Shown here: piece after piece, positions 25,688 through 33,644 of the stretch | How positions within the stretch are numbered: position 1 is the stretch's first letter | Layout of the letters: each line of letters starts with the position of its first letter | Source of the DNA: Acetivibrio mesophilus | GTDB lineage: Bacteria; Bacillota; Clostridia; Acetivibrionales; Acetivibrionaceae | Assembly: GCF_004102745.1 (NCBI RefSeq) | Contig: NZ_RLII01000002.1 | Location: 248,001-312,000, forward strand | Reading direction: 5' to 3' | Length of the DNA stretch: 64,000 bases | Position numbers and translations under genes: made by a program | The notes under the pieces: generated by a model | Told to the model about the DNA's origin: nothing | Database searches by the model: none | Seen by the model: the letters and a program-made list of their open reading frames with translations, nothing else

Positions 25688-27388
25688 CTACTTTGCCTCC
25701 TTCTTTGCAGCATAATCAACATGAAGAAGTTCATGGACCCTGCCCTTTAAGGCGCCCTTATAAAGCGTCATCATAAGGGGATTTTCCTCTGAGGACTTGA
25801 TATTGCATAGCTTATCCGCACTGTATAGCCCCTTGCCCCTCTTTTCTTTTTCCTCGCTCTGGACAAAGGGTTGGCCTCCTCCATTTATACAACCTCCTGG
25901 ACATGCCATAACCTCAACCAAGTCATAATGCTCTCCTGATTTGATCTTTTCAATCAAATCGCTGGCATTTTTAAGTCCGCTGACCACCGCAATTCTAAGC
26001 TTTCTGTCTCCATACATAACCGAAGCTTCCTTTACTCCCTTCATCCCCCGCACACCGGTGTAGGCCAGTGATCTAAAAGATGTGGCAGATTTGTCGGAAA
26101 CCACTCTTCTTAAAACCGCTTCTGTAACACCACCAGTTACACCAAAGATTACACCAGCCCCGGTATATGTTCCAAAGGGCATATCGATTGCTTCGGGCTC
26201 CAAATCAGAGAATATTATTCCCGATTCCTTAATCATCTGAATAAGCTCTTGGGTTGATATAACATAATCAACATTTGGTACACCATTAACTTTAAATTCC
26301 TCACGGGCAGCCTCAAATTTTTTCGCTGTACAAGGCATAACAGCAACATGTACCAACCGTTTACTGGAGGTTGAATATTCTTCCTTTATGACAGCGGCAA
26401 ACATCTCCATCGGTGAACGACATGTTGAAACATGCGGCAAAAGCTCAGGATAGAATTTCTCGCAGTAGTTTACCCATGCAGGGCAGCATGATGTAAAGAG
26501 AGGCATATCATTTTTTCCTTCTTTAATGCGTTTCAGTAATTCCGCCGATTCTTCCAAAACCGTTAGATCTGCTCCGGTTGACGTATCAAATATATCATCA
26601 AATCCCATTCGTCGCAGCGCTGCCACAATTTTGCCTATAGCATTTTCTCCATCGTTCAAGCCAAGCTCCTTCCCAAGCGCAACGCGGACAGCCGGTGCTA
26701 TCTGCACAGAAACTCGGGTGTTTTTATCATAGATATCCTTCCATAGCTTACGGGTATCGTCTTTTACGACAATTGCACCGGTGGGGCACGCTAACGCACA
26801 TTGTCCGCAGCCAACACAATCGGATTCGGCAATGGGTTTGTCAAATACCGTGCTAATTGTCATTTTTGAGCCTCTGTACGCAAAATCAATAGCCCCTACA
26901 TTCTGCACCTCACTGCATACACGAACACAGTCCCCGCAAAGTATGCATTTGCTCCGATCCCTTGTTATGCAAAGGGAAGAATCATCTACATCCGGCTCCG
27001 AAGCAGTGTTTGGGAATCGAACACGACTTATATTATATCTCATTGCAAGATCCTGCAATTTGCATTTTCCGTTGTTATTGCAGGTTGTGCAATCACGGCA
27101 ATGATTGGCAAGCAAAAGCTCCAGAATCATTTTACGGTATTTTTGCAGTCTTTCTGTGTTTGTTTTTATACTCATACCAGCCTTCGGAGGGGTGGAACAC
27201 GCAGCATCCAATCCTCCCCACTCATTTTCAACCATGCACATACGGCAGGCACCGTAAATCGACAATTCAGAATGATAGCAGAAGGTCGGAAGCTTAATAC
27301 CTGCTTTTCGAATAAGCTCAAGAAGGTTTTTTTCATCGTTTATCTCAACAGGAATACCGTCTATCATCATATAATCTCTATTATCCAT
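25688..27388 (-). CDS. hydA: [FeFe]-hydrogenase catalytic subunit HydA
   Basis: 566 residues. Order: plant-type [2Fe-2S] domain (CYHSELSIYGACRMC), the His-Cys3 cluster (HCRDCTTCNNNGKC), two [4Fe-4S] clusters (CILCGDCVRVC, CVGCGQCALACP), then the H-cluster domain with all three motifs: FTSCCPAWVNYCEKF, VMPCTAKKFE and VMACPGGCINGGGQP. It reduces protons to H2 and, with HydB and HydC, forms an electron-bifurcating enzyme using NADH and reduced ferredoxin (family knowledge). GGAGGG precedes the ATG at 27388; it starts four bases after hydB. Confidence 0.95.
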   Translation of the reverse strand: MDNRDYMMIDGIPVEINDEKNLLELIRKAGIKLPTFCYHSELSIYGACRMCMVENEWGGLDAACSTPPKAGMSIKTNTERLQKYRKMILELLLANHCRDCTTCNNNGKCKLQDLAMRYNISRVRFPNTASEPDVDDSSLCITRDRSKCILCGDCVRVCSEVQNVGAIDFAYRGSKMTISTVFDKPIAESDCVGCGQCALACPTGAIVVKDDTRKLWKDIYDKNTRVSVQIAPAVRVALGKELGLNDGENAIGKIVAALRRMGFDDIFDTSTGADLTVLEESAELLKRIKEGKNDMPLFTSCCPAWVNYCEKFYPELLPHVSTCRSPMEMFAAVIKEEYSTSSKRLVHVAVMPCTAKKFEAAREEFKVNGVPNVDYVISTQELIQMIKESGIIFSDLEPEAIDMPFGTYTGAGVIFGVTGGVTEAVLRRVVSDKSATSFRSLAYTGVRGMKGVKEASVMYGDRKLRIAVVSGLKNASDLIEKIKSGEHYDLVEVMACPGGCINGGGQPFVQSEEKEKRGKGLYSADKLCNIKSSEENPLMMTLYKGALKGRVHELLHVDYAAKKEAK

Positions 27389-27392
27389 TTCT

Positions 27393-29270
27393 TCAGCCCT
27401 CCAATATTGCGTGGAATGCACAAGTTTCAATACATGCCCCGCACTTAATACATTTGCTCTGGTCTATAACAAAAGGTTCTTTAATCTTGCCTGTTATTGC
27501 CCCTACAGGACAACTTCTTGCACACTTTGAACAGCCTTTGCACAAAGCAGCATCAATTGTAATGGTTTTTAGCTTTTGGCAATTGCCCGTCGGACATTTC
27601 TTATCATAAATATGGGCTTCATATTCTTCCCGGAAGTTTTTAATTGTGCTTACAACAGGATACGCCGCTGCCTTGCCTAATCCACAAAGTGCCGTTGCCG
27701 AAATTGTGTCCGCCAGCTCCAGAAGAAGTTCTATATCACCGTCTCGGCCGTTTCCTTCAACAATTCTCTCCAAAATCTCCAGCATCCTCTTTGTACCTTC
27801 ACGACAGGGTACACATTTTCCACAGGATTCATTCTGGGTAAAGTTCATAAAAAAGCGTGCAACTTCAACCATACAAGTGTTATTGTCCATTACAACCAGT
27901 CCACCGGAACCAATCATTGCATCGGCTTTTTTCAGCGAGTCAAAATCCAGCGGAAGATCCAAATTCTCTGTGGACAAGCATCCACCTGACGGACCTCCGA
28001 TTTGAACGGCCTTAAAATCTGCACCGCCCCTCATACCTCCGCCAATGTCAAATATCACTTCCCGCAGGGTTGTCCCCATAGGAACCTCAATAAGACCGGT
28101 ATTTTCTATGTTTCCCGTCAGCGCAAAAGCTTTTGTTCCGGGGCTTTTTTCCGTTCCCACAGATTTATACCAACCAGCTCCGTTTTTGATAATAAGGGGA
28201 ACGTTGGCATAGGTTTCAACATTGTTTAAAACCGTCGGCATATCAAACAATCCATGTTCTACAGTTCTTGGCGGCTTTACCCTAGGCATACCTCTTTTTC
28301 CTTCAATCGATGCCGTAAGCGCACTGCCCTCACCGCAAACGAAAGCGCCAGCGCCGCGATTTATATGAATATTGAAGCTAAAATCACTTCCCAATATATT
28401 TTCACCAAGCAATCCACACTCTTTGGCCTGCTCAATAGCTTTTTTAAGCCTGGATACCGCCATGGGGTATTCGGCACGCACATAAATATACCCCTCCGAG
28501 GCCCCACAGGCAAGACCTGCAATCATCATTCCTTCCAGCATTCTGTGAGGATCACCCTCCATAATACTCCTGTCCATAAAGGCCCCCGGGTCACCTTCAT
28601 CTCCGTTGCACACAACATACTTTTGCTTTGCGCTCTGTCTTTTTACCTGCGCCCATTTGCGTCCTGCCGGGAACCCTCCGCCTCCGCGTCCGCGAAGATT
28701 GGCTTCTGTGATTTCATTTATGATTTCATCGCTACTCATTTCAAACAGCGCTTTTTCCAACGCATAATATCCGCCAGTTGCAAGGTATTCATTTATAGAT
28801 GTGGAATCAATTTGGCCACAATGTTCCAGTACAAGACGGGTCTGCCTCTTATAAAAGGGAATCTCATCCTGTTTTTTGTATACAGTTCCGTTTTGCTTAT
28901 AAGCCAGTCTTTCTATATGCTCCCCCGCTACTATCGTCCTTTCCACAATCTCTTCACAATCTCCAAGCTTAATCTTGGTATATAGATAACCTTCCGGTTC
29001 GATTCTAATAAGAGGTCCCATTTCACAAAAACCATGGCAGCCGCTTTTCTTCAGTCCGATAGTATTGTCGTGGGGTTCATTTTTCAATTCAACTTGACAA
29101 TTCAATCCCCTTTTTGAAATCAACTCCGAGAGTCGGTCAAAAATCTCAAGAGCGCCGCCGGATACACAACCCGTGCCGGCACAAACAAGAATCTTCTTCT
29201 TTTCTGCCATAAGGCATTTTGCGTACATCTCCCGGGCTTTTTGCAATTCTTCTCTATTATTAATCATCAC
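27393..29270 (-). CDS. hydB: NuoF-like hydrogenase subunit HydB
   Basis: 625 residues. An N-terminal thioredoxin-like [2Fe-2S] domain (CAGTGCVSGGA, GCHGFCEMGP), NuoF core with the NADH motif GRGGGGFPAGRKW near 190 and FMN site (YVVCNGDEGDPGAF), the [4Fe-4S] site ESCGKCVPCREG near 490, and two C-terminal ferredoxin clusters (CKGCSKCARSCP, CIKCGACIETC). It is the flavin/NADH subunit of the bifurcating hydrogenase. GTG 29270 or ATG 29267 may be the start, after GGGAGGG; both overlap the hydC stop. Confidence 0.94.
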   Translation of the reverse strand: MMINNREELQKAREMYAKCLMAEKKKILVCAGTGCVSGGALEIFDRLSELISKRGLNCQVELKNEPHDNTIGLKKSGCHGFCEMGPLIRIEPEGYLYTKIKLGDCEEIVERTIVAGEHIERLAYKQNGTVYKKQDEIPFYKRQTRLVLEHCGQIDSTSINEYLATGGYYALEKALFEMSSDEIINEITEANLRGRGGGGFPAGRKWAQVKRQSAKQKYVVCNGDEGDPGAFMDRSIMEGDPHRMLEGMMIAGLACGASEGYIYVRAEYPMAVSRLKKAIEQAKECGLLGENILGSDFSFNIHINRGAGAFVCGEGSALTASIEGKRGMPRVKPPRTVEHGLFDMPTVLNNVETYANVPLIIKNGAGWYKSVGTEKSPGTKAFALTGNIENTGLIEVPMGTTLREVIFDIGGGMRGGADFKAVQIGGPSGGCLSTENLDLPLDFDSLKKADAMIGSGGLVVMDNNTCMVEVARFFMNFTQNESCGKCVPCREGTKRMLEILERIVEGNGRDGDIELLLELADTISATALCGLGKAAAYPVVSTIKNFREEYEAHIYDKKCPTGNCQKLKTITIDAALCKGCSKCARSCPVGAITGKIKEPFVIDQSKCIKCGACIETCAFHAILEG

Positions 29271-29754
29271 AATTTCCCTCCCTTAATTCTTTTATGAGCT
29301 CGGAGGCTTTGTCGGGAGTCATTTCGGCATACACTTTATCATTTACCGTTATTACAGGAGCAAGACCACATGCTCCAAGACAGGATACTGTTTCAACAGT
29401 AAACATCAAATCATCCGTTGTCGGCTTGGTATTGGAAAGACCCAATTCTTTTCTGAGACGTTCTATAATCGGAATTGATTTTCTTACATGGCATGCCGTT
29501 CCATCACAAACTTTTATTATAAATTTCCCCTTTGGTTCCAATGAAAAGTTTTCATAAAATGTTGCAACACTGAATATTCTCGCTTCACTTACTTTGAGTT
29601 TTTTTGAAAGATATGGGAATACCTCTTTGGGTATATAGTGATATTCTTCCTGAATGCTTTGAAGTATCGCGATAATTGCAGTTTCAGAAATACCGTGTTC
29701 AGACAGAATACCGTCAACCACGCTATAATCAAACGTTTCGTTCATTTTATTCAC
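29260..29754 (-). CDS. hydC: NuoE-like hydrogenase subunit HydC
   Basis: 164 residues, thioredoxin-like [2Fe-2S] protein of the NuoE family with ligands in CDGTACHVRKS and SCLGACGLAP. It passes electrons within the HydABC complex. It overlaps hydB by 11 bases, indicating coupled translation, and lies one base after the PP2C gene. Confidence 0.94.
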   Translation of the reverse strand: MNKMNETFDYSVVDGILSEHGISETAIIAILQSIQEEYHYIPKEVFPYLSKKLKVSEARIFSVATFYENFSLEPKGKFIIKVCDGTACHVRKSIPIIERLRKELGLSNTKPTTDDLMFTVETVSCLGACGLAPVITVNDKVYAEMTPDKASELIKELREGNCDD

Positions 29755-29755
29755 C

Positions 29756-30925
29756 TCAAAAATAGCTAAGATTTATTGTTTTGCCCATTTGCTTTAGAGT
29801 GTTTGAAAGCTCCTCCACCAACTGCATTTTGATGTTAAATCCGATGGGTAGTTTTGGATTCTGGTGGGCAGGATTAATAGCCCTTCCAACATAGAAATTG
29901 ATATCCGTTGCTTCTTCAAAAAGCATTCTTGCTATTCTTGAAGCACCGTCATTTTTATTATGCCACTCGTTATAAAGAGCATTTTTATCAATATAGTCCT
30001 TTGCATATTCCAGAACCAGACTTATTGTCAATACACCCTCCGTTACCAGATCGACCCCCTCAATTTTAGCAACGGGCGGAATTCTCGGGTCGATATAATC
30101 AATGGATGTCTCCAGCTTCTTGCCTAGAAACTGTGCAGCAAGCGTTGATGTGGTACCGCCACATACAATATGCCTTCCCTGCTTTGCAAAAAACAAAGAC
30201 ATCATATTGTATACATCATCAGGATTTTGTGGTGGACCGAACATCAGGTTAACTACTTTTCTTTTTCTTATCTTAATTGTTGCAATAGTCGTATCATCTC
30301 CGGGCATATTTGCATACAAGTTGTTACACGTATCAAGCAAAAGAGATGTAATAGCATTGGCAGAAAGACTTCTATCATAATGGGATTCAATAAACTCAAT
30401 AATATTCTCCCTTTGCCAGCCGTAGTTTAATGTCTGACCTACTCCAGCATAAATTGCCCCATCACTCATTGCAACAAACACATCATCACAATTCAGTCGT
30501 ATTTTTGATTCAACAATTTTTTTACCCGATATTATTTTAGTCTGAGTTGGATAATCATACTTTTTTCCATCGCGCACAAGTACTACTAAGGGATTGTCAT
30601 ACTGAATTATTTCGGCATAGGTGTTATTGCTAATCCTTATTATAGTAAATGTTGAATAAGCAATACCTCTAACCTTACAAACCGGCAGGGTTGACATAAT
30701 TGTACCAACACATTCTTCAATGCTCATATGCTCCGCAATCATCGTTGAAATAATTTTTGAGGTAAGGGTGGATAAAATATTGGCCTTTACGCCACTTCCC
30801 AAGCCATCAGCCAAAACTAGAATCGTAGTGTCATTATCTTTGACAACTTGTATCATATCACCACATAATTGCTCACCGAATTTGTTAAGGCTTCTATATC
30901 CTAAATCCACACATAAATCATTCAT
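29756..30925 (-). CDS. SpoIIE-type PP2C protein phosphatase
   Basis: 389 residues. PP2C/SpoIIE domain about 1-220 with metal-binding LVLADGLGSGVKANIL near 36-51, MSDGAIY near 153 and DDTTIATI near 210, so the catalytic aspartates are present. The C-terminal 170 residues (starting VVNLMFGPPQNPDDV) form a separate domain of unknown role. It overlaps the sensory hydrogenase gene by eight bases. In group C [FeFe]-hydrogenase loci such a phosphatase accompanies the PAS-linked sensor; here a kinase is also present, so reversible phosphorylation controlled by H2 or redox state is a reasonable inference. Confidence 0.88.
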   Translation of the reverse strand: MNDLCVDLGYRSLNKFGEQLCGDMIQVVKDNDTTILVLADGLGSGVKANILSTLTSKIISTMIAEHMSIEECVGTIMSTLPVCKVRGIAYSTFTIIRISNNTYAEIIQYDNPLVVLVRDGKKYDYPTQTKIISGKKIVESKIRLNCDDVFVAMSDGAIYAGVGQTLNYGWQRENIIEFIESHYDRSLSANAITSLLLDTCNNLYANMPGDDTTIATIKIRKRKVVNLMFGPPQNPDDVYNMMSLFFAKQGRHIVCGGTTSTLAAQFLGKKLETSIDYIDPRIPPVAKIEGVDLVTEGVLTISLVLEYAKDYIDKNALYNEWHNKNDGASRIARMLFEEATDINFYVGRAINPAHQNPKLPIGFNIKMQLVEELSNTLKQMGKTINLSYF

Positions 30926-32588
30926 CCTCCATAGTCTCCTTCAGCTTGGTCAAAGCAATTTTAGTCTCGGCGGCTGTTTCTCCTAAAAGCAGTGCTATTT
31001 CCTGCACTACACGCATTTGTTTTTCAACAACCTTATCCGCTATTTCAATTGCTGCCTCGCTTTGCTTGTTTTTCTGCGCTTTGATTTTCTCTTCCTGACT
31101 AATATCCTTCATTATTATGATAATAACGTGATATTCTTTATCGTAGATTATCGTTTCATCAACATATTTTTGATATTCAGCAAAATACTTTCTCTTGTAG
31201 TAACAGTTTTTGCCTTCATTTAATGCCAAAATATAATCAATTGGGTCAAGGATTCTGATAACGGGACTTCCTAGAAGATCTGTAGATGGACTTAAGTTTA
31301 AGATTCCTTTTGCGGCACTGTTTATTTGCTGAATTTCAAGTTCTTCATTCAAAACTATAACACCGTTGGGTGTATTCTTAATAATTGCATCGGAAAAGCT
31401 TTCTGCTTTTTCCTTCAAGTATGGAAGACACATTGTAAGATCTGCTTTTCCATTAAGTACCGCTATTGCTTTATCGCGGCATGTATCATAACCGCAGCTA
31501 CCGCAGTTTAACTCCTGCTCTATGGAAGCTTTGCCCATTTTCTTTAAAATCTCTTGAATAGCAGTACTGCCGGGCATTATCTTGTGCACGCCTTCAAAAT
31601 GCATTTCCTTTTTTAGTCCTTCAGACTCAGGTATCGGAATCGAAAAATCCTTTGCTCCAGTATTTTGATTAACAGCTAATATACCCCCGACAATATTGTT
31701 GCTTTTTCTCCTTGCGGCCGGGCCGTTTATGCAGCTGCCGCTACAGGCCGACATCTCAATAAAGCAATTGCTAAGTTCTTCGCTGTCTATATTATCCAGT
31801 GCATTTATACAGTTTTCCATGCCGTCCACTATCATATAATGATATCCGTCTGTTTTATCCATACTGCTGATAATGCCTCCGGAAATAGGAAAACTCCTGG
31901 TCCTTCCCTCTTTACTCTCGCTCTTTTGGCTGTCAATTGTTATATTCTCTGCTTGCAACCATTCATCCAGTTCATCGAAGGTAAGCACAAGTTCCACGTA
32001 GCCTTTATACTTTTCAGCCTCGTCTTTTTTTGAAATGCACGGTCCAATAAACACAACTTTCGAACCTTTATGCTCATTTTTCAACATCTGTGCATGGGCC
32101 AGCATCGGTGACAGCACATCTGCCAGATACGGAATTGCTCCGGTATAATGTCTTTGAATCAGGGTATTTACCGTATGGCAACACGAAGATATTATAATTC
32201 TGCTTTTTTTGTCTTCTATCATTTTCTCATATTGTCTTTTGACAATATAAGCACCTTTTGCTGTCTCATCCGCCCCTTTAAAACCAAGCTTTATTAATGC
32301 CTGTTCCATGTCATATATGCTTTTATTATGAAACCATGCAACAAAGGACGGAGCAATACTCACATAAACATCATTTTCCAAAACCAACTGTTTAGCCTTT
32401 TCAATATCCGATCGTATTTGCTTTGCGTTTTGCGGGCAAACGACATAGCATTCGCCGCACAAAACGCATTCATCTCTTACTATATGAGCCTGACCGTCAG
32501 TGAATTTCAACGACTTAACCGGACAATGTCTTATGCATTTATAGCAGTTCTTGCAATTAGATTTTTTTGTCTGCAAACATTCCGTCAT
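30918..32588 (-). CDS. Sensory [FeFe]-hydrogenase with PAS domain (HydS-like)
   Basis: 556 residues. Two N-terminal [4Fe-4S] clusters (CKNCYKCIRHCP, CVLCGECYVVCP), an H-cluster domain with altered motifs SSCCHTVN, GPCISKKDEAEK and SACSGSCINGPA that keep all four cluster cysteines, an extra four-Cys cluster (CGSCGYDTC...MC, about 365-390), a PAS domain (about 395-500, NTPNGVIVLNEELEI) and a C-terminal coiled helix. This is the layout of group C regulatory hydrogenases, thought to sense H2 rather than make it. It has no kinase domain of its own. Start ATG 32588 after GGAGAG. Confidence 0.9.
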   Translation of the reverse strand: MTECLQTKKSNCKNCYKCIRHCPVKSLKFTDGQAHIVRDECVLCGECYVVCPQNAKQIRSDIEKAKQLVLENDVYVSIAPSFVAWFHNKSIYDMEQALIKLGFKGADETAKGAYIVKRQYEKMIEDKKSRIIISSCCHTVNTLIQRHYTGAIPYLADVLSPMLAHAQMLKNEHKGSKVVFIGPCISKKDEAEKYKGYVELVLTFDELDEWLQAENITIDSQKSESKEGRTRSFPISGGIISSMDKTDGYHYMIVDGMENCINALDNIDSEELSNCFIEMSACSGSCINGPAARRKSNNIVGGILAVNQNTGAKDFSIPIPESEGLKKEMHFEGVHKIMPGSTAIQEILKKMGKASIEQELNCGSCGYDTCRDKAIAVLNGKADLTMCLPYLKEKAESFSDAIIKNTPNGVIVLNEELEIQQINSAAKGILNLSPSTDLLGSPVIRILDPIDYILALNEGKNCYYKRKYFAEYQKYVDETIIYDKEYHVIIIIMKDISQEEKIKAQKNKQSEAAIEIADKVVEKQMRVVQEIALLLGETAAETKIALTKLKETMEDE

Positions 32589-32636
32589 TAAACTCGCTCT
32601 CCTTCTTCACCAGTGGCACTGCTTACTTTTTATTCT

Positions 32637-32882
32637 TTAATCTTTTATCCCTTTAAGAATTTCTGTTTCAAAAAAGCTTTTCACATTTTCAGGTGTAACT
32701 GAAAACAGTTTATCATCAATTGTCACGCTGACACCATTAACACAGTTTTTCATGCAAAATGCCCCACCCAGTTCAATCTTCTCGTTTAGATCATAGTCGG
32801 CAACCAGGCTTTGCAGCTGTTCCACTATCTGTCTTGCACCTTTCAAATGGCAGGAGCTTCCTATACAAATAGATACCTTCAT
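32637..32882 (-). CDS. [2Fe-2S] thioredoxin-like ferredoxin near the sensor
   Basis: 81 residues with KVSICIGSSCHLKGARQ and FCMKNCVNG, a paralogue of the ferredoxin at 25441-25686 (same IGSSCHLKG motif and length). Placed between the kinase and the sensory hydrogenase, it may pass electrons to the sensor H-cluster (inference). The ATG at 32882 follows GGAGGTATTTTTG. Confidence 0.85.
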   Translation of the reverse strand: MKVSICIGSSCHLKGARQIVEQLQSLVADYDLNEKIELGGAFCMKNCVNGVSVTIDDKLFSVTPENVKSFFETEILKGIKD

Positions 32883-32894
32883 CAAAAATACCTC

Positions 32895-33644
32895 CTATTC
32901 ATAATCTACAACATCTATCCAGTGCATTAAGAATTCCCTTTCAACTTCTCTGCCTTTTACAAGCTGTGATGCCGCTACAATTGAAATCCACTTTTGAACA
33001 TACTGTTTTGCAGTATCGCTCTTTTTGCAGAATAGATTCAAATACTTATCCGCCTTATCAATATTGCCGGATAGCCAGAACAAAAGATATGTTCTTGCAG
33101 CATCGGCACTGGCATTTCCCTGAGTAGCATGTGACCAATCAAGTATATAAGGTGTTCCATCTTTGGTCATAATAATATTGCTTGGGTTGAAATCTCCATG
33201 GCATACCTTATTATGCTCGGGCATGCTTCCAAGTCTTGTATGAAGCTCATAACGTGTTGTAGCATCAAGTCCGGTCTCGGAAATTTTTCTGTGCATTTTG
33301 TCTTTTAGCTTGTTTAATAAAGGAGCTTTTTTGCTTAAAACCTCTAGCTGAATATCAACAAATAAATTCAGGTATTCATCATATTTATGAGGGTTTTCCT
33401 TCATAAGCTGTTCTAGGGTGTTTCCTTCAATAAATTCCGTAACAATTGCCCATTTGTCTTCAATTTTTGTAACCTCGAGAAGCTTTGGAATGTTAAGTCC
33501 GGTTTCCTCTACCCTGGCCTGATTTAAAGCTTCATTCAACACATTTGCTTTCGAATAGTTGCTGCAAAAAACCTTTATTGCCATATCTCCGTCTCTGTAA
33601 ACAGTCTTATCCGTTCTTACTGCTATAACCTTTTCAAGCTTCAT
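32895..33644 (-). CDS. APH-like protein/small-molecule kinase
   Basis: 249 residues, aminoglycoside-phosphotransferase/choline-kinase fold. The ATP-lysine is in MAIKVFCSN near 24, the hinge region is IVTEFIEGNTL near 68, the catalytic loop is VCHGDFNPSNIIM near 148 and the metal-binding Asp is in YILDWSHA near 168. All catalytic residues are present. The target is unknown; next to a PP2C phosphatase and a sensory hydrogenase, a regulatory kinase fits better than antibiotic resistance. Its ATG overlaps the adhE stop (TAATG), with GGAGGTG inside the end of adhE, so the two are translated together. Confidence 0.8.
   Translation of the reverse strand: MKLEKVIAVRTDKTVYRDGDMAIKVFCSNYSKANVLNEALNQARVEETGLNIPKLLEVTKIEDKWAIVTEFIEGNTLEQLMKENPHKYDEYLNLFVDIQLEVLSKKAPLLNKLKDKMHRKISETGLDATTRYELHTRLGSMPEHNKVCHGDFNPSNIIMTKDGTPYILDWSHATQGNASADAARTYLLFWLSGNIDKADKYLNLFCKKSDTAKQYVQKWISIVAASQLVKGREVEREFLMHWIDVVDYE

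Noticed and set aside
32895-33644. Aminoglycoside resistance gene
   Set aside because: The APH fold is shared by many kinases; operon context points to fermentation control.
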